64,000 nt of DNA from Hyunsoonleella aquatilis. Lineage in GTDB: Bacteria > Bacteroidota > Bacteroidia > Flavobacteriales > Flavobacteriaceae. The notes under the pieces are model-generated. The model was not told the DNA's origin. It worked only from the letters and a program-made list of their open reading frames with translations, and ran no database searches. Within the stretch, counting starts at the first letter, position 1, and each line of letters opens with the position of its first letter. Below are positions 42,451 to 51,754 of the stretch, in pieces. The position numbers were made by a program, and so were the translations under genes. The DNA is taken from assembly GCF_014270105.1 (NCBI RefSeq), contig NZ_JACNMF010000003.1:668526-732525 (forward strand), given 5' to 3'.

Positions 42451-43533
42451 TTACATCTTGAGATAAAGTTCCTTGAGCTTTTTAGGCGTTATGGTTTTTT
42501 TCCAGTTTTTACCAACGGCATTTTCCCATAGGGGTCCCAATCCCAAAGCGACATCAATCATTATATTCAAATCAGATTCGCTTAAATCCGAACAAATACC
42601 CTTTGGCAATTGGATATCGTGCTTTGCAATCATAGTTTTAAAAAGCGCAACATCCTTTGGATAAAACTCCTCCAGATGATTAAATACAATACAATTGCCT
42701 ATACCGTGTTTGGTGCCCAATAAATAAGATAATCCATAACTCACGGCATGCGCAACACCAACCTGCGAATAGGCAATGCTCATGCCTCCGTGCCATGACG
42801 CCATCATCAATTTATCTTGAGCTTCTTTAGCAGGTAAACCACCATTTAAATAAATTTCCTTGCAGAGGCCATAGGCCATTTCGCCGTAAGTTTTACTAAA
42901 TGCATTTAAATAGGTACCGTTCAGAGACTCGACACTATGGATAAAACAGTCCATTCCTGTGTAGAACCATTGGTCCTTCGGTACGCCGTTAGTCAGCTCT
43001 GGGTCCAGTACAACCTGGTCAAAAGGTGTATAATCTGAATTGATGCCCAACTTTCGTTTTGGACCAGTTAATACAGTTGTTCGGGAGACTTCCGATCCAG
43101 TTCCTGAGATAGTGGGAATTCCTACGTGATACACGGCCTTATTTTTGACCAAATCCCATCCCTGATAATCCTCAGATTTTCCGTTATTCGTCAACATAAT
43201 GGCAACAGCCTTGGCCAAATCCAAAATGGTACCTCCCCCGATACCAATTATTCCTGATGGCCGTTCTTTGGAGGTTACAATGATACTTTCCACCAATTCA
43301 TCCACCTGTGAGGTTTTCGGTTCCTCTTCGGCGGAAACGTAAATAATCCGGTCGTTATAAGCTAGCGGAATTCTTGAGGTTAGTTCTCCATCCAGCTTAA
43401 AAACATCATCTACCAAGAAGATAAATGGTGCATTAATATTTAAACGTTTAGGTTCAATTAATTCACCTAATTGATCGAAACTACCTCGGCCAAAAACAAC
43501 TCTTGGCACCATTGGAAAGTTTTTATAGCTCAT
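42451..43533 (-). CDS. Iron-containing alcohol dehydrogenase, KdnB-like (3-deoxy-D-manno-octulosonate 8-oxidase)
   Basis: 360 residues. The nucleotide-binding GGGTILDLAKAVA near 99-111 and the metal-site histidines in VGVAHAVSYGLSYLLGTKHGIGN near 257-279 are typical of the iron-dependent group. The opening YKNFPMVPRVVFGRGSFDQL and the overall length are close to KdnB of Shewanella as I remember it. That enzyme oxidises C8 of Kdo so that KdnA can aminate it, giving 8-amino-Kdo for lipopolysaccharide. The gene lies in one operon with kdsB, which supports a role in Kdo metabolism. No KdnA-like aminotransferase is in the window. Confidence 0.8.
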   Translation of the reverse strand: MSYKNFPMVPRVVFGRGSFDQLGELIEPKRLNINAPFIFLVDDVFKLDGELTSRIPLAYNDRIIYVSAEEEPKTSQVDELVESIIVTSKERPSGIIGIGGGTILDLAKAVAIMLTNNGKSEDYQGWDLVKNKAVYHVGIPTISGTGSEVSRTTVLTGPKRKLGINSDYTPFDQVVLDPELTNGVPKDQWFYTGMDCFIHSVESLNGTYLNAFSKTYGEMAYGLCKEIYLNGGLPAKEAQDKLMMASWHGGMSIAYSQVGVAHAVSYGLSYLLGTKHGIGNCIVFNHLEEFYPKDVALFKTMIAKHDIQLPKGICSDLSESDLNIMIDVALGLGPLWENAVGKNWKKTITPKKLKELYLKM

Positions 43534-43620
43534 GAATCCGTCTTCTTTACAAGGGGTAAAAATAATATTATTTTAATTCTACAGGTTGAAATAGAATGAA
43601 AGTTTCCTTACATCGCATAT

Positions 43621-44337
43621 CTAGGTTTGATTTTCGGGTAAAATCCGCAAAACATCCCGCAGTGAATTTAGGGTTTTATAAGTCTTACCATTGGTCTCCT
43701 TTTCTGTTACCTCTTCATGCGCCCATGTGGTGTGAAACGGAACATGAATCGCTTTTGCTCCAATATTTACCAAAGGCAATACGTCCGATTTCAGGGAATT
43801 CCCAATCATCAAAAACTCACCGGGGTTGATATCCAAATGCTTTAAAAGCTTAGCATAGTTGTTTTCTTTCTTATCGCTAAGTACCTCAATATGATGAAAA
43901 TAAGAGGTCAGTCCCGATTTTTCCAATTTCCGCTCTTGGTCTAGTAAGTCACCTTTTGTGGCTAATATTAACCTGTATTTTTTGGAAAGCGATTTTAAGA
44001 CCTCCTCTACCCCGTCCAAAAGTTCCACGGGCTTGTTGAGCATGGTTTTGCCAATGTCCAAAATCTTGTTCATTTTTCTGCTCGGTAGGTTGTAATTGGA
44101 AAGTTCCAAGGCACATTCCACCATGGATAGGGTAAACGCTTTTACCCCATAGCCATAGAGTCCCAAATTCCCAATTTCCATTTTGAACAATTCCTGATCA
44201 ATCTTATTGGGCGTTTCGTATTCTGAAAGTAATTTGGCAAAGGCCTCTTCAGCTTCGCGAAAATAGGTTTCGTTTACCCATAAGGTATCATCGGCATCAA
44301 AGCCGATAACTTTTATATCGTCGTAGTTTATTTCCAT
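43621..44337 (-). CDS. HAD-superfamily hydrolase
   Basis: 238 residues. The HAD motifs are FDADDTLW near 13-20 (motif I), ILATKGD near 127 (motif II), a lysine in ENNYAKLLK near 159 and [12 protein letters not shown] near 176 (motifs III/IV). The helical cap at 22-90 places it among C1-cap phosphatases. It starts 10 bases before the kdsB stop codon. It is not KdsC-like (that family is about 180 residues and capless), so its phosphorylated substrate is unknown. Confidence 0.85.
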   Translation of the reverse strand: MEINYDDIKVIGFDADDTLWVNETYFREAEEAFAKLLSEYETPNKIDQELFKMEIGNLGLYGYGVKAFTLSMVECALELSNYNLPSRKMNKILDIGKTMLNKPVELLDGVEEVLKSLSKKYRLILATKGDLLDQERKLEKSGLTSYFHHIEVLSDKKENNYAKLLKHLDINPGEFLMIGNSLKSDVLPLVNIGAKAIHVPFHTTWAHEEVTEKETNGKTYKTLNSLRDVLRILPENQT

Positions 44338-45056
44338 AATTTTTTGGCACGTTCTAAATCTTCGGGGGTATCAATTTCAACACCTTGAACGTCAGTTTCA
44401 ACCATTTTTATGCGTTTTCCGTATTCCAAATATCTTAGTTGCTCCAGTTTTTCCGACGCCTCCAAGGTCATCATTGGTAAGCGAGAAAAGTCTAAAAGGG
44501 CTTGTTTTCTAAAGGCATACACCCCTTTATGCTTGTAATATTTAACGTCTACTTCTTTATCTCTTGGATACGGAATAGGGCTACGGGAGAAGTATAAGGC
44601 AAAATTGGATTGGTCAATAACCACTTTAACGGTATTAGGATTATTTATCTCTTTCTCATCTTCAATATGAACCATCAAAGAGGCCAGATCTACTTCTTTT
44701 TTGTCATCTTCTTTAAACACTTCAATCAATTTGCTCAAGGACATCGAATCCGTAAAAGGTTCATCGCCCTGAACGTTGACAACCACATCTATATCCAATT
44801 GTCCAACAGCTTCTGCAATCCTGTCACTACCACTGGCGTGCTCCTTTTGACTCATCATGACCTTGCCTCCATTCCTTTCAATTTCATTAAAGATGATATC
44901 ACTATCGGTTACCACGATAACATCATCAAAAAGGCCAGTAGCTACCGTGGCCTCGTATGTGCGAAGAATAACGGTTTTGCCATGTAAATCCTGCATCAAT
45001 TTACCAGGGAATCTTGAGGCACTATAACGCGCGGGGATCATTGAAATTATTTTCAT
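44328..45056 (-). CDS. kdsB: 3-deoxy-manno-octulosonate cytidylyltransferase (CMP-Kdo synthetase)
   Basis: 242 residues from the ATG at 45056 (a second ATG two codons upstream is possible). Diagnostic motifs are [20 protein letters not shown] near 7-26, the metal/nucleotide loop VNVQGDEPF near 96-104, [11 protein letters not shown] near 150 and the C-terminal [12 protein letters not shown] near 206-217. It activates Kdo as CMP-Kdo for lipid A core assembly. In an operon with a KdnB-like dehydrogenase, an acyltransferase and a HAD hydrolase, all on the minus strand. Confidence 0.95.
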   Translation of the reverse strand: MKIISMIPARYSASRFPGKLMQDLHGKTVILRTYEATVATGLFDDVIVVTDSDIIFNEIERNGGKVMMSQKEHASGSDRIAEAVGQLDIDVVVNVQGDEPFTDSMSLSKLIEVFKEDDKKEVDLASLMVHIEDEKEINNPNTVKVVIDQSNFALYFSRSPIPYPRDKEVDVKYYKHKGVYAFRKQALLDFSRLPMMTLEASEKLEQLRYLEYGKRIKMVETDVQGVEIDTPEDLERAKKLWK

Positions 45057-45084
45057 GTGCATTCAATTTCAGATTCAAAAATAA

Positions 45085-45663
45085 CTAATTATTTATAGTT
45101 TGTCTGGGTTTCAAACGGCGGTATAATTTGAAAATTATAAATAAAATAATTGTTACAAGGATAATAGCAACAACGGGTAAAAAAATGGAGATAGCTGACA
45201 TTACTAAAGAGGTACCGGTTTCAATAGTACTTACTACAGGGTTTGCCAAACCGCCAGTTGTAGCGGTAGATGCCAAGCGCGTTGTACCCGAACTTCCAGC
45301 AATTGCTACTGCCGTTCCTCCTCCAGCAATGATAGCCAATGCCCACGTCACGACAGGACTCATATCAGCCGCTGTGGATAGCACAACCGCGGTACCTGCA
45401 ATAGCCGCTAAGGGCACTGCAATGCTGTCCAGAAGGTTATCAACATATGGAATGAAGTAAGCAAAAATTTCCACCAAAGTAGCAACACCAAGGGTTATCA
45501 ACGCAGGCATACTCCCCAACCATTCCCAGGAAGCGTTCAGTTGCCAAACATCAAAATAGGAGGCTAAACTTAAAGCAAACAAAGGTAAAAAGACCCTAAA
45601 TCCGACAGAAGCCGCCAAGCCAATCCCCAAACAAATACTTATAATGGTTTCGCTTTCAATCAT
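45085..45663 (-). CDS. DUF4126 membrane protein
   Basis: 192 residues, almost wholly hydrophobic, with five to six membrane segments. The glycine/alanine-rich region with ATDMSPVVTWALAIIAGGGTA (about 100-120) matches the DUF4126 pattern. Function unknown. Five bases after the helicase gene and 22 before kdsB, so part of the same transcript. Confidence 0.75.
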   Translation of the reverse strand: MIESETIISICLGIGLAASVGFRVFLPLFALSLASYFDVWQLNASWEWLGSMPALITLGVATLVEIFAYFIPYVDNLLDSIAVPLAAIAGTAVVLSTAADMSPVVTWALAIIAGGGTAVAIAGSSGTTRLASTATTGGLANPVVSTIETGTSLVMSAISIFLPVVAIILVTIILFIIFKLYRRLKPRQTINN

Positions 45664-45668
45664 AAAAA

Positions 45669-47093
45669 TTAGTGCTCAAAAAAATCATCTTTAAAACCGA
45701 TAAGATACAATTTTTCCGTGGCTCGGGTTACGGCAGTATAGAGCCACCTTAAGTAATCACTATCAATGCCATTGGGCAAATAGGGTTGTTCCACAAACAC
45801 GGTATGCCACTGCCCACCTTGGGATTTATGGCAAGTAATGGCATAAGAAAATTTAACCTGTAGGGCATTAAAGTGCTTGTTATTCTTCACTTTTAAGAAT
45901 TTTTTATAATTGCTCGTTTCATTTTCAAAATCCTTCATTACCTCTTGATATAGCCTATTGGAATCATCATAAGATAAGGAGGGGGTTTCAGCATGAATGG
46001 TATCCAACAACAATACTGTTTCAAAAGGTCGCATACGCGGATAATCCACCATTCGGATTTTTACTTCCGCAAAGCGAAAACCATACAATTCTTCAATCCT
46101 AAAAATCTCAAGAACTTCAACAATATCCCCATTGGCGATAAACCCGGCTTCTGTAGTTGGTTTAATCCAAAAATAGTTGTTTTTAACAACCATTAAATAA
46201 TCGCCCGCACTCAGTTCATTTTCATTAAACAAAATCCTGCTCCGAATCTGTTGATTATACATGTTGGCCCGCTTATTACTGCGCACGATAATGGCAGTTT
46301 CCTCGTAGCCTAAATTACCGTAAGCATCATTAATGGCATCCATAATTTCATAGCCGTCCACCAGCCTAACAATATCTTTAAAGCCTTGAATTTCAAACCT
46401 AAAACCATCAAGAAACTCATTGGACAGGGCCTCCCTTAAACCTGTGGCATTGGCTAAAATACCAGAATCCTGTTCCTGTCTTACCACTTCATCGAGTTCC
46501 ATGCGCCTCACCTCTTTATTGTAGTTTAAAGCCAATTTGTTTTCGTCCAAAGCTGGACTGATGTCCAATTTTACCGGGGGCAATTGGGCCGTATCCCCAA
46601 TAAGCAAAAGCTTACAGCGATGGCCTGAATATACATACTGCATCAAATCATCCAAAAGCGAACCGTTTTCAAAGAGTTTTGAATCCCCCGGTGTATCGGG
46701 AATCATTGATGCTTCGTCCACTATAAAGACGGTGTTTTTATGCTTATTAGGTTGCAATATGAATTTCACACCACCGCCGCTACTCTTCTTTGGAAAGTAT
46801 ATTTTCTTATGGATAGTGAAAGCTTCCTTTTTAGAATAATTTGCGATTACCTTTGCAGCTCTTCCCGTGGGCGCCAATAAAATAGCACTCATTTTTGCTT
46901 TCCACATATTGGTTACAATTGTACTTACAATAGTGGTTTTTCCAGTACCCGCGTAACCCTTTAAAACATAAAGTGAATTAGCCGCTTTGCTAAAAATAAA
47001 TTCAGAAAGTTGTTGAAGGACAATATCTTGTTTTAAGGTAGGCTGAAAGGCAAAGTCTTGTTTTATAAGCGAATAAAATTCAGAAGATGTCAT
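45669..47093 (-). CDS. RecD/Dda-type superfamily 1 DNA helicase
   Basis: 474 residues. Helicase motif I is GYAGTGKTTIV near 44-54, motif Ia APTGRAAK near 76-83, motif II FIVDEASMIPD near 124-134, motif III LLIGDTAQLPPV near 163-174, motif V/VI ITCHKSQGGQWHTVFV and YTAVTRATEKL near 425-460. It lacks the long N-terminal domain of RecD2 and resembles the short Dda-like helicases common in Bacteroidota. First gene of the operon that continues into kdsB; an ATP-dependent 5'-3' DNA motor is expected. Confidence 0.88.
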   Translation of the reverse strand: MTSSEFYSLIKQDFAFQPTLKQDIVLQQLSEFIFSKAANSLYVLKGYAGTGKTTIVSTIVTNMWKAKMSAILLAPTGRAAKVIANYSKKEAFTIHKKIYFPKKSSGGGVKFILQPNKHKNTVFIVDEASMIPDTPGDSKLFENGSLLDDLMQYVYSGHRCKLLLIGDTAQLPPVKLDISPALDENKLALNYNKEVRRMELDEVVRQEQDSGILANATGLREALSNEFLDGFRFEIQGFKDIVRLVDGYEIMDAINDAYGNLGYEETAIIVRSNKRANMYNQQIRSRILFNENELSAGDYLMVVKNNYFWIKPTTEAGFIANGDIVEVLEIFRIEELYGFRFAEVKIRMVDYPRMRPFETVLLLDTIHAETPSLSYDDSNRLYQEVMKDFENETSNYKKFLKVKNNKHFNALQVKFSYAITCHKSQGGQWHTVFVEQPYLPNGIDSDYLRWLYTAVTRATEKLYLIGFKDDFFEH

Positions 47094-47176
47094 TCAGCAG
47101 CAAAATAGGTTAGAAATTATCCAAATATAGAAATGATTTTTGTTCATAATAGGTTTTAACCATTAAAAAAAAATTG

Positions 47177-47184
47177 TAGATTTG
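47177..47184 (+). promoter_or_regulatory. -7 promoter box upstream of the 249-residue gene
   Basis: TAGATTTG fits TAnnTTTG, 39 bases before the ATG. Confidence 0.5.
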
Positions 47185-47223
47185 CGAAAGACCATTAATA
47201 AACTTTTAACGAAATAAGAGACC

Positions 47224-47973
47224 ATGTTAAAAATAATTTTAGTAATCGTTGGTGCCATTTTGGTGACAATTGGCTTGGTAAAGCTAGTTGATAAGTTCTT
47301 ACCGAAAAAACTTAAACCTGTTTTAATTTTGGCTCTTTGGGCTTTGATTGGCCTTCTGGCATACAACACGTTTATGTCAGTTTACGGCCCAATTAAGTTT
47401 AATAAGCTAAAAGAAAAGCGCTATCAAGTCGTCATTGATCAGTTGAAGGATATCAGGGATGCACAATTAGCGCACAAGCAAGTAACAGGGAAATTTGCTA
47501 GTGATTTTGACAACCTAGTAAAGTTTATTGATACAGCCAAGTTTACATTGACCCAGCGTAGAGATTCCAGTGTTGTAGACGAAGAACTAACCCGAAGGTA
47601 TGGAGGTGTGGAGACTTTTAAGGACATAGTTATTATTGATACTTTAGGCACAAAATCAGTAAAAGATTCCATTTTCAAGGATTCCGATAGATACAAGAGA
47701 ATGATGAACGTTCCTGTTGGAAAACCTGGTTCTAAGTTTGAACTGAAAGCAGGATTTATTGAGCAGAACGATATTAGAATTCCAGTATTTGAAGCTCTTG
47801 TTAAAAAGGAAGTTGTTTTGCATGATCAAGACAAAAACCTTATCAATGTTGAAAATGAGGTAATATCATCAGTTGTTGGTGTACAAGGCGATGCCATTAG
47901 AATTGGCTCCATGGAAGAAGCACAAACCACCGGGAATTGGGCCAAATTTTATGACACTAAAGAAGAGCAATAG
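47224..47973 (+). CDS. Membrane-anchored protein of unknown function
   Basis: 249 residues. Two hydrophobic segments (about 3-22 and 33-55) are followed by a soluble domain that reads RYQVVIDQLKDIRDAQLAHK near 67-86, a pilin-like or helical stalk pattern, and a mixed C-terminal part. Family not recognised. Its end overlaps the DUF3822 start by 23 bases, so it belongs to the DUF3822-rsmD transcript. Confidence 0.65.
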   Translation: MLKIILVIVGAILVTIGLVKLVDKFLPKKLKPVLILALWALIGLLAYNTFMSVYGPIKFNKLKEKRYQVVIDQLKDIRDAQLAHKQVTGKFASDFDNLVKFIDTAKFTLTQRRDSSVVDEELTRRYGGVETFKDIVIIDTLGTKSVKDSIFKDSDRYKRMMNVPVGKPGSKFELKAGFIEQNDIRIPVFEALVKKEVVLHDQDKNLINVENEVISSVVGVQGDAIRIGSMEEAQTTGNWAKFYDTKEEQ

Positions 47974-48775
47974 TAGTAACACACTATCCAATCATAAACT
48001 GTCCATTCAAATTAGTTTGAGTGGACTTTCTTTTTGTATCCTGCGCACAACTTCGGATACTATTACCTCAATGAAGGAAATCAAATTTGACAAAAAAGTA
48101 AATCCCTTTGAGGCGCTGGATCAATTGAAAGCTTTGTTTGAAAGTGAAGAAGCTCTTCAAAATACTTTTGACGATATCCAATTGATCCATGAAAATGATT
48201 TATCCACGCTAGTGCCTAAACCTTTGTTCAATGAAGATTTTTTGGCAGATTACTTGAAGTTCAATTCTAAAATATTAAAATCTGATTTTATCACTTATGA
48301 CCCTATTGATGTAAACGATTGCATGAATGTTTATGTGCCCTATGTGAATATCAACAATTATATCTACAGCAAATTTGGAGAGTTTACTTTTAAGCATTTT
48401 TCCACAGTTTTAATAGAACATATCTTGCGGGCCGAGAAGGAAAATGACACCCAAAAAATGTACGTGCATGTTTGCAATTCTCACTTTGAGGTTATTGTTC
48501 TAGACACGGAAAAATTGAAACTATACAACACCTTTGATTACAAAAACCCTGAAGATTTTATCTACTATATCCTATTTACTTCAGAGCAACTGGAACTCGA
48601 CCCCGAGACTTTCAATTTGGTGTTTTTGGGGAATATTGAGGAAGGTGATGCACTTTATGAAATTGCGCACAAATATATCCGGCATTTAAGTTTTGGTAAA
48701 CGAAATGATGGTTATAACTATTCGAAGAAACCAGTTACAGACTATTCTCACTTTACTCTAATCAATAGCTTTTAA
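47951..48775 (+). CDS. DUF3822 family protein (actin-like fold)
   Basis: 274 residues from ATG 47951 (an earlier in-frame ATG at 47873 would overlap the preceding gene by 100 bases and is unlikely). The opening SNNTLSNHKL-like SSNTLSNHKLSIQISLSGLSF, followed by FITYDPIDVNDCMNVYVPYV and KMYVHVCNSHFEVIVL, is the usual pattern of DUF3822, an actin/hexokinase-like domain found next to rsmD in Bacteroidota. No enzymatic activity is known. It shares one base with the rsmD start (TAATG). Confidence 0.8.
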   Translation: MTLKKSNSSNTLSNHKLSIQISLSGLSFCILRTTSDTITSMKEIKFDKKVNPFEALDQLKALFESEEALQNTFDDIQLIHENDLSTLVPKPLFNEDFLADYLKFNSKILKSDFITYDPIDVNDCMNVYVPYVNINNYIYSKFGEFTFKHFSTVLIEHILRAEKENDTQKMYVHVCNSHFEVIVLDTEKLKLYNTFDYKNPEDFIYYILFTSEQLELDPETFNLVFLGNIEEGDALYEIAHKYIRHLSFGKRNDGYNYSKKPVTDYSHFTLINSF

Positions 48776-49308
48776 TGCGCATTATATCAGGGGAATATAA
48801 AGGCCGAAGAATTGTAGCACCTAAAAATCTACCTGTACGTCCAACGACGGATATGGCAAAGGAATCCCTATTCAATATTTTAAACAATCATTACTATTTT
48901 GATGAGGTTACGGTATTGGATTTGTTTGCCGGAACAGGAAATATCAGTTATGAATTCGCCTCAAGGGGCACTGAAAGCATTACCAGCGTGGATCAACATT
49001 TTGGTTGTATAAAATTCATAAACCAAATAACTGAACAATTTGAAATGCCTATTTCCACAATCAAAAGTGATGTTTTCAAGTTTTTGGAACAGACCCGTAT
49101 AAAAAGCAATTTGATTTTTGCAGACCCCCCGTATAATTTTGATATTGCTCAGTTTGCCAAAATCCCCGAGCTCATTTTTCAAAACAGATTGTTACTGGAC
49201 GATGGCATCTTAATCATTGAGCATTCCAAACATACTGACTTATCCCAATTACCCAATTTTGGCTACCAAAAAAAATATGGTGGCTCTGTATTTTCATTTT
49301 TTGAGTAG
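48775..49308 (+). CDS. rsmD: 16S rRNA (guanine(966)-N2)-methyltransferase RsmD
   Basis: 177 residues. The start MRIISGEYKGRRIVAPKNL is typical. The SAM-binding motif is VLDLFAGTGNISYE near 46-59 and the catalytic FADPPYNF near 119-126 (DPPY for N2 of guanine). It methylates G966 in helix 31 of 16S rRNA. Translationally coupled to DUF3822. Confidence 0.93.
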   Translation: MRIISGEYKGRRIVAPKNLPVRPTTDMAKESLFNILNNHYYFDEVTVLDLFAGTGNISYEFASRGTESITSVDQHFGCIKFINQITEQFEMPISTIKSDVFKFLEQTRIKSNLIFADPPYNFDIAQFAKIPELIFQNRLLLDDGILIIEHSKHTDLSQLPNFGYQKKYGGSVFSFFE

Positions 49309-49475
49309 GTTATTAACATTTGTTAATTGAAATCCGCTCTTTTTTTTAGTACCTTAGACATCTCCCTAAGTGTCCCAGACACTCTTGAAACTTCTCTCAT
49401 CACGTAAAAAGCTATCTCTTTTTGTGTTATTTGTGTATGGTTTTAATTTAAATTACTAACTAAAATCATATTCAA

Positions 49476-50384
49476 ATGAGAAAATTATGTTTACTCTTAC
49501 TCGGGTCTTTATTCTTTATTGCCTGCCAGAACGAGCCAAAGCGCTACTTCGCTGAATCGGCCGAAACTAATACATTAAAGTCTGGAATTGCAGCTTACGA
49601 AGCGGGAGACTGGGAGAAATGGCAAAGTCATTTTTCCGATACTGCAAAAATATTTGTTAATTCTAATAAGCCCATGAAGGTTTCCGAAAGGGCAAAAGAA
49701 CTAAAAACTATGGCAGGTGCCATGTCTTCTTATGGATTTAACCACGACAAGGAGTACATAGAAATGGTTTTAGATAAGGAAGATGAAACTTGGGTTTACT
49801 ATTGGGGGACACACAAAGGCACTTTTGCAACTACAAAAAAAGAGTTGACTATCCCAGTGCATTTAGCTGTTCAGTTTGTAGATGGGAAAATTGTTGAAGA
49901 GCATGTGTATTTTGATGGCACAGCCATGAATGGAGAATTCAAAGCTATCGCCAGCATGTCTGATGCAGACAAAAACATCCGTGCTAGTATCGATACTTTT
50001 ATTGGGGAGTTTCTTAACAAAAAAGATGCTTCAGTCTTAGGCGACCTATTGTCCAAGGATTACAAAAGATTTCATAATGATAAAATAATTGCTGAAGGAA
50101 GTAGCGAACTTGAAACAAATATTTCTCCATTTTTTAAGGGTTTTTCTGATTTCAAAGTGGAACTTCTACATACTTCTACCATCGTTGAAAACGCCATTTT
50201 TGTACACTGGAAAGCAACCGGAACACACGATGGCGAATTTTCCGGAATTCCGGCTACAGGAAAGAAAATAGATGTAAATGGATTATCTAGATTACAATAT
50301 GACGATGAGGGCAAACTCAAATATGAACACCTTTATTACGATCAATTAACCCTAATGCAACAATTAGGCAAATCTTTAAACTAA
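49476..50384 (+). CDS. Lipoprotein with two SnoaL/NTF2-like domains
   Basis: 302 residues. The lipoprotein signal ends at Cys17 (FFIAC). Two tandem cone-fold (SnoaL-like) domains cover about 25-155 (KSGIAAYEAGDWEKWQSHFSD) and 165-300 (GIPATGKKIDVNGLSRLQYD, the usual SnoaL C-terminal strand). Members bind small hydrophobic molecules or have lost activity. It is followed by another secreted protein 21 bases later. Confidence 0.8.
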   Translation: MRKLCLLLLGSLFFIACQNEPKRYFAESAETNTLKSGIAAYEAGDWEKWQSHFSDTAKIFVNSNKPMKVSERAKELKTMAGAMSSYGFNHDKEYIEMVLDKEDETWVYYWGTHKGTFATTKKELTIPVHLAVQFVDGKIVEEHVYFDGTAMNGEFKAIASMSDADKNIRASIDTFIGEFLNKKDASVLGDLLSKDYKRFHNDKIIAEGSSELETNISPFFKGFSDFKVELLHTSTIVENAIFVHWKATGTHDGEFSGIPATGKKIDVNGLSRLQYDDEGKLKYEHLYYDQLTLMQQLGKSLN

Positions 50385-50405
50385 AAACCATAAATATTTC
50401 AAACT

Positions 50406-51161
50406 ATGAAAACTATCAAAAAGACAATCGTATTGGCATTTTTATTTTGCCTCACACTAAACGCTTCTCAGGCCTACCAAAAAATGTACCGAGTACATCA
50501 GGACAATGTTTTGCCATCAAAAATGATGGATTATGAAAAAATAGCCAAAGAGTTTAATGCAGCCTGCGTTGAGCACAATTTTCCAGGCAAGTGGCTGGCT
50601 ACCACAATGGACGATTTTAGGTATCTATATGTCTCTCCAATTGAAAATTTTGCGGATTTGGACCAAAGACCATTTGCTGATATGGCCAAAGCCATGGGCA
50701 AGGATTTTGGGGCCATGTTCGATAAGTTTGACCAATGCTACAACTCGCACTACGACTATGTCATAGTACTTATGGAAGAACTTAGCTATATGCCCGATGG
50801 CATGTCTCAGGCGCAGGAGGGACAGGATTACCGCGATTTTTACTTTATCCATTATTTGCCCAAAGACAGCCAAAAGATGAAGGAAGGCATGAAAGCCGTA
50901 AAGGAAATGTTTGCTTCCAAGGGTTCTAAAAATCATTACAGAGTGTACCATACAGGTTTCGGGACTACGGACAATTATTATTTGGTAGCCATGTCTAGTA
51001 AAGATGCTATAGATTCTGCCACCAAAACGGAGGAGAACAAAAAAGTATTAGGCCCAGACCGCTACGAAACCTTTATGAAAGTCATGAACTACGCCACAAA
51101 AATGGAAGAAGTTACAGGTGAAATTAGAAGGGATTTATCCTATTCACCTAAAACCCAATAA
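50406..51161 (+). CDS. Secreted protein of unknown function
   Basis: 251 residues with a signal peptide (1-21, ends NASQA). The mature part is helical with DF-rich patterns and repeats the sequence type YRVHQDNVLPSKMMDYEKIA and HYRVYHTGFGTTDNYYLVAM, suggesting two related NIPSNAP/dimeric-barrel-like halves (impression only). Co-transcribed with the SnoaL lipoprotein. Confidence 0.65.
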   Translation: MKTIKKTIVLAFLFCLTLNASQAYQKMYRVHQDNVLPSKMMDYEKIAKEFNAACVEHNFPGKWLATTMDDFRYLYVSPIENFADLDQRPFADMAKAMGKDFGAMFDKFDQCYNSHYDYVIVLMEELSYMPDGMSQAQEGQDYRDFYFIHYLPKDSQKMKEGMKAVKEMFASKGSKNHYRVYHTGFGTTDNYYLVAMSSKDAIDSATKTEENKKVLGPDRYETFMKVMNYATKMEEVTGEIRRDLSYSPKTQ

Positions 51162-51193
51162 TTATTTAATTAGTCACCAACCAATTTTAACGA

Positions 51194-51225
51194 TAAACCC
51201 TTCTTGAAAATTCAAGAAGGGTTTA
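51194..51225. terminator. Bidirectional terminator between the secreted-protein gene and rnpB
   Basis: Perfect 15-bp arms (51194-51208 and 51211-51225), each beginning or ending with TAAACCC / GGGTTTA, around AA. It lies between convergent transcripts and serves both. Confidence 0.85.
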
Positions 51226-51230
51226 TTTAT

Positions 51231-51546
51231 GCCCGAGCAAATCTATAAGCCGAATTCTGTATCACGACAAAGCGTGACCCCCATCATTTATCTTGGCGCA
51301 CTGTTGCCAGTACGCTCTAGCTACCTACCCTCCAGCATCGGGCGTGCCACCCTAAACGCTGGTATACATGGCATTGCACCACATAGAGTTTACCTGATTT
51401 CACTACGGCCTTACCCGTACATACTTTCTGTTGCACTTTTCCTGACCTCACGGCCGGTGGCTGTTAACCACTATGCTGCACTGCGGTGTTCGGACTTTCC
51501 TCGGTGACATTAATCGTCACCGCGATAAGGTAATCTGCTCACGGGT
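51231..51546 (-). ncRNA. rnpB: RNase P RNA, bacterial class A
   Basis: On the minus strand the sequence starts CCCGTGAGCAGATTACC, which pairs with the 3' end ATTTGCTCGGG as helix P1. The conserved CR-I block GAGGAAAGTCCGAACACC, the ACAGAAAG segment, AGGGTGGCA-type and ATAAATGATGGGGGTC blocks, and the terminal ACAGAATTCGGCTTATAG are all present in order. The RNA cleaves 5' leaders from tRNA precursors with RnpA. Ends are set from P1 pairing and are uncertain by a few bases. The 92-codon plus-strand frame across it is an artefact. Confidence 0.95.
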
Positions 51547-51593
51547 AAAAATACAACTCTCCAATTCCAAAATCCAAATAATAAAAAGAATTT

Positions 51594-51683
51594 GGGCGCT
51601 ACCCTCCTAAGGTCGGGTCGGGCTTTCCGTTACAAGTCCTCGCTCCTATGGTCGCCGTAGGCTTTCCTCTTCAATCCTTAACC
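51594..51683. repeat. About 90-bp dispersed repeat, copy 2
   Basis: It begins GGGCGCTACCCTCC, then GGTCGGGCTTTCCGTTACAAG, ends GGCTTTCCTCTTCAATCC and TTAACC. It matches 29016-29105 at both ends, with a diverged centre. It follows rnpB's 5' end by about 50 bases. Confidence 0.7.
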
Positions 51684-51754
51684 TCTAGATTAGCATTGTG
51701 TTCATTTTAAAAATGACTGACTACTGGATTTTTTTAATTTTAGATGCCAATAGG

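Noticed and set aside
43621..44337. KdsC (Kdo-8-phosphate phosphatase)
   Set aside because: Although next to kdsB, the protein has a helical cap domain and 238 residues, unlike the small capless KdsC.
47873..47950. Upstream ATG start for the DUF3822 protein
   Set aside because: It would overlap the preceding gene by 100 bases and adds 26 residues that are only the preceding gene read in another frame.
51229..51507. 92-codon open frame on the plus strand
   Set aside because: It lies antisense within RNase P RNA, whose conserved blocks explain the sequence fully.
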